Shown piece by piece: positions 1 through 8,161 of a stretch of 64,000 nucleotides of DNA. The notes beneath the pieces are model-generated. The model was given only the letters and a program-made list of their open reading frames with translations, did no database searches and was not told the DNA's origin. Positions within the stretch are counted from its first letter, which is position 1, and every line of letters starts with the position of its first letter. The position numbers and the translations under genes were made by a program. The stretch is from Vibrio casei (GTDB lineage: Bacteria; Pseudomonadota; Gammaproteobacteria; Enterobacterales; Vibrionaceae): positions 186,001 to 250,000 of the forward strand of contig NZ_AP018681.1 in the NCBI RefSeq assembly GCF_002218025.2. Reading direction: 5' to 3'.

Positions 1-174
1 ATAGTATTCCTGTTATGGTTTTTTTCGTATTCATTTAATCTGCATCATCAACAATGGATGCTGGCGATATTTAATTGGTCGGTCAATATGTCGAGCTTTA
101 TTTTTATCGTGTCATTGTTATCGATGTTGTGGTGGGGATTATTGTCTATTCCAGCTTTACTTAGGTTTAAGTGA
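1..174 (+). CDS. C-terminal end of a membrane protein (partial)
   Basis: An open frame enters from the left edge and ends at a TGA at 172-174, giving 57 residues. The peptide is strongly hydrophobic, with two likely membrane segments (roughly residues 1-12 and 32-54) separated by a short polar loop, and ends in a basic ALLRFK tail. The family cannot be told from this piece. It lies upstream of the MFS gene in the same direction with a gap of about 125 bases, so the two need not be one operon. Confidence 0.6.
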   Translation: MVFLLWFFSYSFNLHHQQWMLAIFNWSVNMSSFIFIVSLLSMLWWGLLSIPALLRFK

Positions 175-298
175 TGCCCATTTTTACTACATTAACTATG
201 TCGAATAATACAGCTGATTGAAGAGCGCCGCCGTTTGCTATGTGTAATGTTCAGCAGTTTTCTAATTAGGAATATCAAGGATAAGGGAATAGATCGAT

Positions 299-1492
299 AT
301 GATAAAAAACTCCGAATGGCCGGCTTTATTGATGGGCTTAATGGCGACTTTTATTGGGATTGGCATTTCACGTTTTGCTTATACTCCTTTTATTCCATCA
401 TTAATTGAATCATCCTGGTTCACGCAATCGGAAGCGGCTTATCTCGGCGCTGCAAACCTGGTTGGGTATTTTGTAGGGGCATGGCGAAGTCATGGAGTTT
501 CTGAGCGTTTTGGCGTGATAAGAACGATCCTCGCTTCTTTTGTGTTGGTTGCCTTAAGTTTAGCGTTAAGTCATCAACCCTTACCATTTTGGATGTTTGC
601 TATATTAAGATTTGTGGCTGGTTCGGCTGGCGCGACATTAATGGTGGTGGCTCCCTCGTACGCTTTAATGTCAACGCCTGCGGAGCGCCGACCTATTGTG
701 GGATCGTGTATATTTACTGGAATTGGTTTTGGAATTTTATTTTCGTCGCTTTTAGCCCCTATTCTAGTGTCTCAAGGGTTAAGTACCAGTTGGATGATTT
801 TGTGTGGAATGACGATCATCGCCATGTTTATTGCAAGCTGGGGAATGAGGCATCTTCATCGAATAGCACAAAATAAACAGCCTCATGAGGATGCAAAAGC
901 ACCTTCGAAATCCGTTTCTGTTGTTATCTTCTTTGTCTTTATTGCTTATGGATTAGACGCAGCGGGTTTTATACCACATACCGTTTTTTGGGTGGATTTT
1001 TTAGCAAGAGAACAAGGTCTTGGGACGCAAGAAGCCTCATTTCAATGGGGAGTTTTAGGGATTGGTGCGGTGTTTGGGGCGCTTCTTGCTGGGCAATTGG
1101 CTTACAGGATTGGTTGGGGGCATTCTCTTTCTATTGCATTCTTATTATTTACAATCGCTATTTTATTGCCGTTTTTTTCAACGGAGACGGTTTTTCGATA
1201 TATGTCGTCGTTTATTGTCGGCGCTATGATTCCAGCGATTGTGACTTTAGTGTCAGGACGGCTTTCTGAATTAGTTTCCCCGGTTCAACATAAAAAGTAT
1301 TGGGGGGTGGCTACTGCGTACTTTGCCGCAGCCCAAGCGTTATCTGGACTTATGATGTCGGCCTTTTATGACTGGGTCGGGCAATACCATTGGCTATTTC
1401 TATTGGGTTCTATTGTCATGTTTTTCGGTTTTATATGTATTCAAATGAGCCAGAAGAAACAAGGCTTGCTAGAAGTGTTAAGGCAAAACTAG
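299..1492 (+). CDS. YbfB/YjiJ-family MFS transporter
   Basis: A 397-residue inner-membrane carrier with about 12 hydrophobic segments. The N-terminus (GIGISRFAYTPFIPSLI) is characteristic of the YbfB/YjiJ group of the major facilitator superfamily (MFS_4). Substrates of this group are largely unknown; export of small metabolites is the usual guess. A purine-rich AAGGATAAGGGAA lies before the ATG. The stop is only 7 bases from the stop of the convergent, broken LysR gene, so transcription from one side probably runs into the other. Family is well supported, function is not. Confidence 0.85.
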   Translation: MIKNSEWPALLMGLMATFIGIGISRFAYTPFIPSLIESSWFTQSEAAYLGAANLVGYFVGAWRSHGVSERFGVIRTILASFVLVALSLALSHQPLPFWMFAILRFVAGSAGATLMVVAPSYALMSTPAERRPIVGSCIFTGIGFGILFSSLLAPILVSQGLSTSWMILCGMTIIAMFIASWGMRHLHRIAQNKQPHEDAKAPSKSVSVVIFFVFIAYGLDAAGFIPHTVFWVDFLAREQGLGTQEASFQWGVLGIGAVFGALLAGQLAYRIGWGHSLSIAFLLFTIAILLPFFSTETVFRYMSSFIVGAMIPAIVTLVSGRLSELVSPVQHKKYWGVATAYFAAAQALSGLMMSAFYDWVGQYHWLFLLGSIVMFFGFICIQMSQKKQGLLEVLRQN

Positions 1493-1499
1493 GGCTTAT

Positions 1500-2312
1500 T
1501 TACAATGGTCGATGTAACAATTCGTTTATTAAGCGATCTAAATTTGGGTTAAACGATGATTTTGGTCTCATTAAAAAATACCCTTTTCCGGAAGAAACTG
1601 CTAAGGAGTGAGGGGTGGTGAGTCTTCCCATCGCTAACTCTGTTTTTGCTAATGTCACATCACCGATAGCCATACCAAATCCTTGAATGGCCGCATTGAT
1701 AGAGAGATCTAATGTTGCGAAGTGTTGGTTTTGTTTTGCTCTCATGCTGGTAATTTCTGGACGATGTAAGTTGTTACTGAGCTGTTTAAGCCAAAGTTTC
1801 CAATCTGATTGGTCTGGAGTAGCATGCAGCCAAGTTACATCCGCGAATGTTTCTAATGTGAGCGGTGAGCTTCCTGTTAATAAACTCGGTGAGCACATCG
1901 GTGTGAGTTTTTCTTCAAAAAGCAGTTCACTACTAAGCTGATGGTCTAATTTTGGTAATTTGTCTAACTCACCATAACCAATTGCGGCATCAAAGTGCTC
2001 CGTTGAAAAGTTGACTTTATGGTTGATGGAAGAAGTAAGCTCAACATCAATATCAGGGTGGGTTTGCTGGAATTGCATCAGTTTAGGTAATAGCCAAGAG
2101 GTAATACAACTTGGTGCCTTTAGCCTTATGGTGTGCTTATCGTGAGAGATTTTCTCGACTGCTCGCTGAATTTGATTTAATGCTGTTTCTATTAATGGTA
2201 AGAATTCAGCCCCTTTCTCTGTTAAGTATAACCCTCTTGCATGGCGTTGAAATAACGAGATCTCTAGGCGTTGTTCGAGAGCGAGGATCTGTCTACTGAC
2301 CGCCCCTTGAGT
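1500..2312 (-). pseudogene. LysR-family regulator, C-terminal part (IS-interrupted)
   Basis: Continuation of a LysR-type regulator from the recognition helix (TQGAVSRQILALEQRLE) through the effector-binding domain. The gene is cut by the IS at 2313-3824. Removing the IS and one copy of its 9-bp duplication joins this part to the fragment at 3825-3930, and the total is then 302 codons plus stop once one extra base in the N-terminal part is ignored, which is normal LysR length. The sequence resembles the GcvA-like branch. Reading out of the IS, an open frame starts at an ATG at 2327 inside the IS end (MIKRQTQGAV...), but it lacks the first half of the helix-turn-helix and is unlikely to bind DNA. 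Confidence 0.92.
2304..2312. repeat. 9-bp target-site duplication, left copy
   Basis: CCCTTGAGT directly abuts the left IS end and is repeated exactly at 3825-3833 next to the right end. Nine bases is the duplication length of Tn5/IS50-type elements. Confidence 0.95.
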
Positions 2313-3824
2313 CTGTCTCTTGATCACAAATCAAAAATGAAGTCTTGGGTTATTCGATATCCTTCAACCAAAGTCTGCAACTTAAACCATCCTTCCCATA
2401 GGGTGATCCAACTTATTCTCCCTGTTAGTTTACTATTGTTCCAACCTGCTAATTTACCTAGGCTAATGTAAGCCCAATGAATATTGGGCGTTAATTTAGG
2501 AGGTTGTACACCTTCAACTTTTATCCAAAGTAACTTCCACTCCAAAGGCGTCAATAGTGTTTCACAACTGGTATTTTTAGCTTTATCTTTATTTAACCCT
2601 ACATACCTAAGCTGCTGAATCCTAATAGCAATAAATGACAATATGACAGTCATTTTTTCAAGGCTATTTTTTGTCTGCATGCGTAATGATTCGACTTTTG
2701 TCCCCCCAGACTTCCAAGCTTTATGGTAGTCCTCAATTAGCCACCTTTTCTCATAGAACTCTATGATTCGCTTTGCGTCATCAGCATTATTGATTTTTTC
2801 AGAAGTCAATAAATGCCATCTCAATGGCTCTTTAGAGCCAGTTGAGTTCTCATGGCAGCCAACATAATAAAGACTTATATCTTCAAGATTACCGCGCTTA
2901 TTCCCCGGAACTTTTAATGTAACAGGTGAGTATTTGATATCGCAGTTTACTAATCTCTTTTTCCTAGCTGCTGAGGTTTTTGTTGCGCCTCTTTGAGATA
3001 TGCAAATTGTTCTTTGAGCAACACTGACTAAATTTTCTGAAAAAGAATAGAGTTTATTGTTTTCCTCTGTGAGTCTCCGACTTTGCATCGAACGAACAAC
3101 AAAACGATGGTTATTTTGAGTTTTATATCGAAGATATTCATAAATATCTGCTTCACGATCGCAGACAGATATAACTTTACTCATATTCGATTTAAGTCTC
3201 TTGGCAACATGAGTTGAAGCTCTTTGCCATTTAAAGCTTTCTTTATCTTCATATTTATATTCTAAATGTTTACTTCCTCTACCATGAGAGGAGAGGCTTC
3301 GGCACCAACGCTGTTGTTCGATAAGGCCCACAACATTTTGTTCATTTGGTGCAAATAACAATACAGAATGAGCCATCATCCCCCTAGCTTTTGTACTATT
3401 CCCTAAAGGGCCAAGTTCAGGGTTGACGGATTTATAACTGAAATTAAGGGATGTTGTATCTTCTAAAGCAAGCAATAAATCATAATTGTTAACGAGCTCT
3501 GCTGTAGTGTTAAATGCTGACGTTTCAATATCTTGAGCCTTGATTTTTTCATTTCGAATAAAGCGATAAGCAGCCTCAATTTTGTCCGATGTTTGTGATG
3601 ATTTTACTACCGACATACCAATGTTACTGACTAAGTCAGTAACTAAAGTAACGAGTCGTTTTGTCCGTCTTTTATCACCTAGCTCAGCATTACCAAAATT
3701 ATTCTGTGCCCACTCAGCAGCTTTGACAATCATGTTTATTCCTTAATTCAGACTCATCAATGGGAGATCTGATCTATGAATGTCGTTAAAGTTCCAGAAA
3801 TAATGATTTGTGTATAAGAGACAG
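2313..3824 (-). mobile_element. Complete IS50/Tn5-like insertion sequence (IS4 superfamily), 1512 bp
   Basis: The element is bounded by imperfect 19-bp inverted ends: CTGTCTCTTGATCACAAAT on the left (2313-2331) and, on the other strand, CTGTCTCTTATACACAAAT on the right (3806-3824). They differ at three central bases, the same kind of difference seen between the inside and outside ends of IS50. The outside-type end lies upstream of the transposase and the inside-type end, with a GATC (Dam) site, overlaps its stop codon. A perfect 9-bp duplication flanks it. An intact transposase and intact ends suggest the copy could be active or recently arrived. Confidence 0.96.
2324..3733 (-). CDS. Tn5-like DDE transposase
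   Basis: 469 residues, close to the 476 of Tn5 transposase. The catalytic aspartates are visible in EDTTS (D92) and CDREADIYEY (D192), and the YREK signature is Y327, R330, E334 and K341, supplying the catalytic glutamate. The stop codon TGA (2326-2324) lies inside the inner terminal repeat, as in IS50. Two closely spaced GATC sites (3766-3769 and 3771-3774) lie 33-41 bases upstream of the start, overlapping a plausible -10 region, which suggests Dam-methylation control as known for IS10 and IS50. An internal start could yield a shorter inhibitor protein as in Tn5, but this was not resolved. Confidence 0.95.
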   Translation of the reverse strand: MIVKAAEWAQNNFGNAELGDKRRTKRLVTLVTDLVSNIGMSVVKSSQTSDKIEAAYRFIRNEKIKAQDIETSAFNTTAELVNNYDLLLALEDTTSLNFSYKSVNPELGPLGNSTKARGMMAHSVLLFAPNEQNVVGLIEQQRWCRSLSSHGRGSKHLEYKYEDKESFKWQRASTHVAKRLKSNMSKVISVCDREADIYEYLRYKTQNNHRFVVRSMQSRRLTEENNKLYSFSENLVSVAQRTICISQRGATKTSAARKKRLVNCDIKYSPVTLKVPGNKRGNLEDISLYYVGCHENSTGSKEPLRWHLLTSEKINNADDAKRIIEFYEKRWLIEDYHKAWKSGGTKVESLRMQTKNSLEKMTVILSFIAIRIQQLRYVGLNKDKAKNTSCETLLTPLEWKLLWIKVEGVQPPKLTPNIHWAYISLGKLAGWNNSKLTGRISWITLWEGWFKLQTLVEGYRITQDFIFDL

Positions 3825-3833
3825 CCCTTGAGT
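3825..3833. repeat. 9-bp target-site duplication, right copy
   Basis: CCCTTGAGT immediately follows the right end of the IS and matches the copy at 2304-2312 exactly. Confidence 0.95.
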
Positions 3834-3930
3834 AAGGTTTAAGCGTTGAGCTGCTGATGTGAAGTTTAATTCTTCCGCAGTGATCACAAAAGCGTGTAGT
3901 TCTTTCGTCGAAGGGAGTCGATGTGACATG
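3825..3930 (-). pseudogene. LysR-family regulator, N-terminal fragment with +1 frameshift
   Basis: From an ATG at 3930 the first ten codons read MSHRLPSTKE. The rest of the helix-turn-helix (LHAFVITAEELNFTSAAQR and on to LNLTQG) is in a different frame, displaced by one extra base near 3900 in a run read on this strand as AAAGAAA. Without that base the frame is continuous and the rejoined gene is exactly 303 codons. The gene is therefore doubly broken, by the IS and by a single-base insertion, unless the extra base is a sequencing error. It is divergent from the aminotransferase at 4127, its likely former target. Confidence 0.85.
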
Positions 3931-4045
3931 TTGATCCTTGTTATAGATTACGGGCACTTAAGCTAGGTATGTTATTTTCGCATGTCTAGTATGTCAATAT
4001 ATCGATTCTCAAATCAACGTCACTCTGTATATTTAGAATCGAACT

Positions 4046-4078
4046 AAATATAAATTCACTTAATAAGAATTTATATTT
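4046..4078. promoter_or_regulatory. AT-rich 12-bp inverted repeat upstream of the aminotransferase
   Basis: AAATATAAATTC at 4046-4057 is repeated inverted at 4067-4078 with a 9-base loop, followed by ATTTTTTC. It sits 49 bases before the aminotransferase ATG. It could be an operator (the divergent LysR gene is the obvious candidate) or a weak attenuator hairpin. A second, shorter inverted pair, TCGATTCT and AGAATCGA, occurs at 4002-4009 and 4035-4042. No factor is identified. Confidence 0.4.
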
Positions 4079-4126
4079 ATTTTTTCATGTATTTCATTCA
4101 TTTTTTGATTTTATAAGAGAGTAGTA

Positions 4127-5239
4127 ATGAGTTCTTTAGCCGATAAATTAGTCCCGCCAGCAGTAGAAAAACTCATACCTTATCAATCGGCTAGGCGTAT
4201 TGCTCGTCAAACAGGAAATACAGGGCATTTATGGTTAAATGCCAATGAATTGGAATCATGTTGCCAATACGGTGATATCGATGGTGGTAAAAATGCCCAT
4301 TACAATCGTTATCCTGATTTTTTACCTCATGATATTGCGGCAGATTATCAGCGTTATTGTGAGCAGCAATTAGATGGGGCATTGTCACTTTCAACGGAAA
4401 TAATTGCGGTTAGAGGCGCCGATGAGGCTATTGATTTAATCGTTCGAACCTTTTGCCAGCCTGGTCATGATCAAATTCTTATTTGTCCACCGACTTATGG
4501 AATGTATGAGTTTTGTGCCGATGCCTTTGCAGTGAATACGGCGATAGTTCCTCTGCTTGATACTTTTCAATTAAATGTGGATGCGATAAAAAAACAATTA
4601 CCACAAACCAGTGTTGTGTTTTTATGCTCACCGAATAATCCAACCGGTAATGTACTTCACCAAAATGATTTAATGGATTTATTAGAGGCGAGCAAAAACA
4701 CTTCTTTAGTGGTGGTTGATGAAGCCTATATTGAATTTGCTCCACACACTTCGGCCGTACATCTTATGGCAACGTATCCTCATTTAATCGTGATTAGAAC
4801 GCTATCGAAAGCATTTGGTTTAGCTGCCATTCGAGTGGGGTTTTTATTGGCCGATTCTAGCGTGATGAGCTACATTTCGCGCTTAGTTGCCCCATACCCT
4901 ATTGCGGATCCTAGTGCTGAAATTGCTCAAAAAGCATTATCTGAAAGAGGGATCTTACAAATGAACCAGCAGACAGAACGATTAATTGAAGTGCGGGATT
5001 GGTTTATAGAAGCACTGTCGTCATTACCTATCGTGCAGACGATCTATGATTCTAGTACTAACTTTGTGTTGGTGAGATTTCGTGGGCAAACCAATATGTA
5101 TGATTACTTGATCAGCCAAGGCATCGTCGCAAGAAGCCCTGCGAATGAATCCAGTGTTGAAGGTTGTGTCCGAATTTCGATTGGCAGCAAAGCCAGTATG
5201 GTGGAAGTTTTTGAAGCGCTAAAGCATTTTACCGAATGA
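4127..5239 (+). CDS. HisC-like PLP-dependent aminotransferase
   Basis: A 370-residue class I/II aminotransferase of the histidinol-phosphate type. Visible motifs are SPNNPTG (168-174), the D198 of DEAYIEF that pairs with the PLP pyridine nitrogen, and the PLP lysine K228 in TLSKAFGLA. A conserved Arg near the C-terminus (CVRISIGS) would hold the substrate carboxylate. It is not in a his operon; its only partner is the amino-acid binding protein 43 bases downstream, so it is probably a paralogue acting on an imported amino acid or its keto acid rather than the biosynthetic enzyme. Starts at an ATG after GAGAG. Confidence 0.82.
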   Translation: MSSLADKLVPPAVEKLIPYQSARRIARQTGNTGHLWLNANELESCCQYGDIDGGKNAHYNRYPDFLPHDIAADYQRYCEQQLDGALSLSTEIIAVRGADEAIDLIVRTFCQPGHDQILICPPTYGMYEFCADAFAVNTAIVPLLDTFQLNVDAIKKQLPQTSVVFLCSPNNPTGNVLHQNDLMDLLEASKNTSLVVVDEAYIEFAPHTSAVHLMATYPHLIVIRTLSKAFGLAAIRVGFLLADSSVMSYISRLVAPYPIADPSAEIAQKALSERGILQMNQQTERLIEVRDWFIEALSSLPIVQTIYDSSTNFVLVRFRGQTNMYDYLISQGIVARSPANESSVEGCVRISIGSKASMVEVFEALKHFTE

Positions 5240-5282
5240 TTTTCCTTCGTAAATAACAAAAAATAATAAAAAGGATTTTAAG

Positions 5283-6074
5283 ATGAAAAAAATAATGACG
5301 CTTGCAATGGCAGTGTGCTCTATGTGGTGGTTACCTGTTCAAGCTTCCGATCAACAAGCTTCCGATCAACAAGTGGTGCGTCTAGCCTCTGATTTTACTT
5401 ACCCACCTTTTAATTATAAAGATGCTAATGGTCAACCTGCTGGATTTGATATTGAGATAGCGGCTGCTTTATGTCAGGCAGCAAACTTTAAATGTGAGTG
5501 GACGACTCAAGATTGGGATGGGCTGATACCGGCTTTACTTGCACGTAAATCAGATGTGATCATGGCTTCTATGCGCATTACCGAAGAGCGCAAGAAGCGT
5601 ATTCTATTTACCAATAAGTACTACCAAACTCCCGCACGTTTTGTCGCCAAAAGTAATGCCGATTTTACTATGGATGTATCGGGCTTAACGGGAAAAAATA
5701 TTGGTGTTCAAATTGGTACTATTCATGATAACTACGTAACTGAAAAATTCGGAGATGTTGCAAATATTAAACGCTATAAAGGCCAAGATGAAGTGTATCT
5801 TGATTTAGAAAGTGGCCGCTTAGATGCCGCGTTTGGGAATGCAGACCAACTTCAATTGGCCTTTTTAGATAAGCCGCTTGGTAAAGGTTTTGCTTTAGTA
5901 GGCGCGCCAGTCACCGATAAAGCTTATGTTGGAGAAGGCACGGCACTTGCGCTTCGTAAACAAGATAAGAAACTTGCCGAAGCGTTCAACAAGGCGATTG
6001 CTGAAATTCGTCAAAATGGAACTTACGACAAAATAGCGTCGAAGTATTTTAACTTTGATATCTATGGGGAGTAA
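5283..6074 (+). CDS. Periplasmic amino-acid ABC binding protein (ArgT/ArtI-like)
   Basis: 263 residues with a signal peptide ending near residue 21 (PVQA). The mature part begins with the SBP_bac_3 pattern RLASDFTYPPFNYKDANG and GFDIEIAAALC. The type binds basic amino acids (arginine, lysine, ornithine) or other polar ones. No permease or ATPase gene is adjacent, so it must use a system encoded elsewhere. A 15-bp exact tandem duplication (5341-5370) doubles the QASDQ segment at the signal-peptide junction. An AAAAGGA ribosome site precedes the ATG. Probably co-transcribed with the aminotransferase. Confidence 0.85.
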   Translation: MKKIMTLAMAVCSMWWLPVQASDQQASDQQVVRLASDFTYPPFNYKDANGQPAGFDIEIAAALCQAANFKCEWTTQDWDGLIPALLARKSDVIMASMRITEERKKRILFTNKYYQTPARFVAKSNADFTMDVSGLTGKNIGVQIGTIHDNYVTEKFGDVANIKRYKGQDEVYLDLESGRLDAAFGNADQLQLAFLDKPLGKGFALVGAPVTDKAYVGEGTALALRKQDKKLAEAFNKAIAEIRQNGTYDKIASKYFNFDIYGE

Positions 6075-6159
6075 TAATCCGATTGCATTAAACGTTTATA
6101 TCCATCTTACTTGACGTTGCAAATGTAATGACTCTGGCATAGCGGATAAACCTAAAAGG

Positions 6160-6190
6160 AACGGTACAGATTTTTCTGTGCCGTTTTTTG
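6160..6190 (+). terminator. Intrinsic terminator after the binding-protein gene
   Basis: A 10-bp stem (AACGGTACAG with CTGTGCCGTT, one G-T pair), a short T-rich loop and a following run of six T. It ends the aminotransferase/binding-protein unit. Confidence 0.85.
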
Positions 6191-6283
6191 TTATTGATGA
6201 GTCTAAAATAAGAGAACAATGAGGTGATAGAGCCATGAGATTATAGAGTAATGTGGACTAGCCAGTCGGTTTTAGCGCAGCGA

Positions 6284-6814
6284 TTAGAATGGGCTGTCTC
6301 TTTTTAATTCATGGCAAATATCAACAATTGCTAATGATAGGCCAGATTTGATGACTTGTTGTTGGCGTTGTAATTGCAGTTGGTAAAATTCCAAATCAAT
6401 ATCATCATCAGGTTCCGTGATTTGCAGGGGAACCATGCTGAGTTTACTGACAAGGTGGAGCCGTTTAATGGTTTCTAAGATGATGGGGTCAGTAAAGGAA
6501 TATTCTAACCCATCACTATTGAGTTTATTTCTGAGTTTAATGATGTCTTCAATATCGTGATAAATCCCATCAGGCAGTACCCCAAGTCCGAATAAAAGCT
6601 TTAAACGGACATTGAGATCCCCTAAAGGGCCTGAATCTTGTAACAGTGGGCCGACGACGGATTGCACCGCAAAATTATCTTTACGAAATATTCGTTTGAT
6701 GAGTGCATCGATGGCATCATTAAAAATTTCAACGGTTTGGATGAAAAATCCTCTTACCGTTGGGGCATGGTTTAAACGTTCAATGATTTCTGTTTCGTTC
6801 AGTTCTTCGGTCAT
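6284..6814 (-). CDS. mtlR: Mannitol operon repressor MtlR
   Basis: A 176-residue all-helical protein of the MtlR family, recognised from the N-terminal half (ERLNHAPTVRGFFIQTVEIF), the KLLFGLGVLPDGIYHDIEDI segment and the RNKLNSDG motif. MtlR represses the mannitol operon; it has no classical DNA-binding motif and may act together with other factors. It is the last gene of mtlA-mtlD-mtlR, with about 100 bases between it and mtlD that contain a small AAGCCA/TGGCTT hairpin without a T-run. Gene order matches other Vibrio mannitol operons. Confidence 0.93.
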   Translation of the reverse strand: MTEELNETEIIERLNHAPTVRGFFIQTVEIFNDAIDALIKRIFRKDNFAVQSVVGPLLQDSGPLGDLNVRLKLLFGLGVLPDGIYHDIEDIIKLRNKLNSDGLEYSFTDPIILETIKRLHLVSKLSMVPLQITEPDDDIDLEFYQLQLQRQQQVIKSGLSLAIVDICHELKRDSPF

Positions 6815-6915
6815 AAATCAGTCTAATTAATGGAAATATCAAGCCAGACAGTTTGGCTTGTCGAGTTGATGCCTTAAAGTAAAGGCACCAACTTATCGCT
6901 TAGAAGCCGTATTGA

Positions 6916-8064
6916 TTACAGTTGCTTATAAATCTGCTCAATTTTTTGGACTTCAAGGCTGCTTTCATCAAGGCCAGTATAATCGGCAAGTGATTTTTTA
7001 ATACCTTGATTTTTAATCGCTTTTTGTAACTCTACCGCTTGTGGATCGGTTTCATTTTGATACTTACAAGCGGCAGCAATCCCTTTTAATAGGGTTTCGT
7101 TTGCTGTGTTGTACTCAATTGTACCGAGTAATGGTTTGATTAGCCTATCATTTTCACCTAATTTTCGTATTGGTTGGCGGCCAACGCGGCTGACTTCATC
7201 GACTAAATAGGGGTTAGCGAATCGTTCTAAAATTTTATTAATATACGCAGCATGCAGCGTAGGGTCGAAGTGGTAGCGTTTAATAAGCACAGCTCCGCTT
7301 TCTTGCATGGCTTGTTTGACATCAAAGTAAATTTCCGGATCTTCAATGGCTTCTCTAATCGTTTTGTGGCCTTTTAAGCACCCTAAATAAGCGGTAATGC
7401 AGTGGCCAGTATTCAGCGTGAAAAGTTTACGCTCAACAAAAGCCATGAGATTATCGGTTTTTTCCATGCCAGCGATATCAGGTATGTCACCTTTAAATTG
7501 GCTTTCATCGACAATCCACTCACTGAAACTTTCAACGGTGACTCCTAAAGGATCATCATTCGCCGCTTCTGCGGGTGGGACAATACGGTCAACTGCTGAA
7601 TCGACAAAGCCAATAAGTTCGTCTGCTTTAGCATGTAGGCTGGTATCAAGGTACTTGTAAACTTCCCCTTTTAAATGGGTGGTACCTCGGATCATGTTTT
7701 CACAAGCAATGATATTGAGTGGGCTTTCATTACTTGCTGCAAAGCGTTTAGTGATCCCTTTTGCTATGGTTTTAGCGATGATATCTAACACGTTAGGGCC
7801 AACCGCCGTGGTGACCAAATCGGTGTGGGCGATTCGGTCAATAACATCGTCACTAGCTGAATTGACAGCCGTGACGTGGCTAACCGTATCGGTGCGGCAT
7901 GTCGCTCCGACCACTTTAACTTTGTATTCTTGTTTGTGGCTAATCTGGTCAATTAATGGTGCATCGACGTCAGCGAAAGTAACTTGAACATCAGCATCGG
8001 CTAAGAGTTTTCCAATAAAGCCACGACCAATATTACCTGCACCAAAATGAACTGCATTTTTCAT
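6916..8064 (-). CDS. mtlD: Mannitol-1-phosphate 5-dehydrogenase
   Basis: 382 residues, the usual MtlD length. Converts mannitol-1-phosphate and NAD+ to fructose-6-phosphate and NADH in the cytoplasm. The N-terminal Rossmann motif is [18 protein letters not shown], and the signature region [16 protein letters not shown] lies in the middle. The frame is open upstream to 8175, overlapping mtlA, but the ATG at 8064 starts exactly at the conserved [10 protein letters not shown], so it was chosen. It lies 97 bases downstream of mtlA. Confidence 0.96.
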   Translation of the reverse strand: MKNAVHFGAGNIGRGFIGKLLADADVQVTFADVDAPLIDQISHKQEYKVKVVGATCRTDTVSHVTAVNSASDDVIDRIAHTDLVTTAVGPNVLDIIAKTIAKGITKRFAASNESPLNIIACENMIRGTTHLKGEVYKYLDTSLHAKADELIGFVDSAVDRIVPPAEAANDDPLGVTVESFSEWIVDESQFKGDIPDIAGMEKTDNLMAFVERKLFTLNTGHCITAYLGCLKGHKTIREAIEDPEIYFDVKQAMQESGAVLIKRYHFDPTLHAAYINKILERFANPYLVDEVSRVGRQPIRKLGENDRLIKPLLGTIEYNTANETLLKGIAAACKYQNETDPQAVELQKAIKNQGIKKSLADYTGLDESSLEVQKIEQIYKQL

Positions 8065-8161
8065 AATTATGTACCTACCAATATGGGTTAATCGAAGGTG
8101 AAAAGTGAGGTCAAACGCATAGGGGGAACGTACTGACCTCGTTCTTATTTCTTGTTTCTTG

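Noticed and set aside
3757..3957. A 66-codon minus-strand open frame crossing the right IS end
   Set aside because: It is partly IS and partly the out-of-frame reading of the LysR N-terminal fragment; the true LysR frame explains the sequence.
4127..5239. Calling this gene the biosynthetic hisC
   Set aside because: Motifs fit HisC, but no other histidine gene is adjacent and the partner is an amino-acid binding protein, so a firm symbol was not given.
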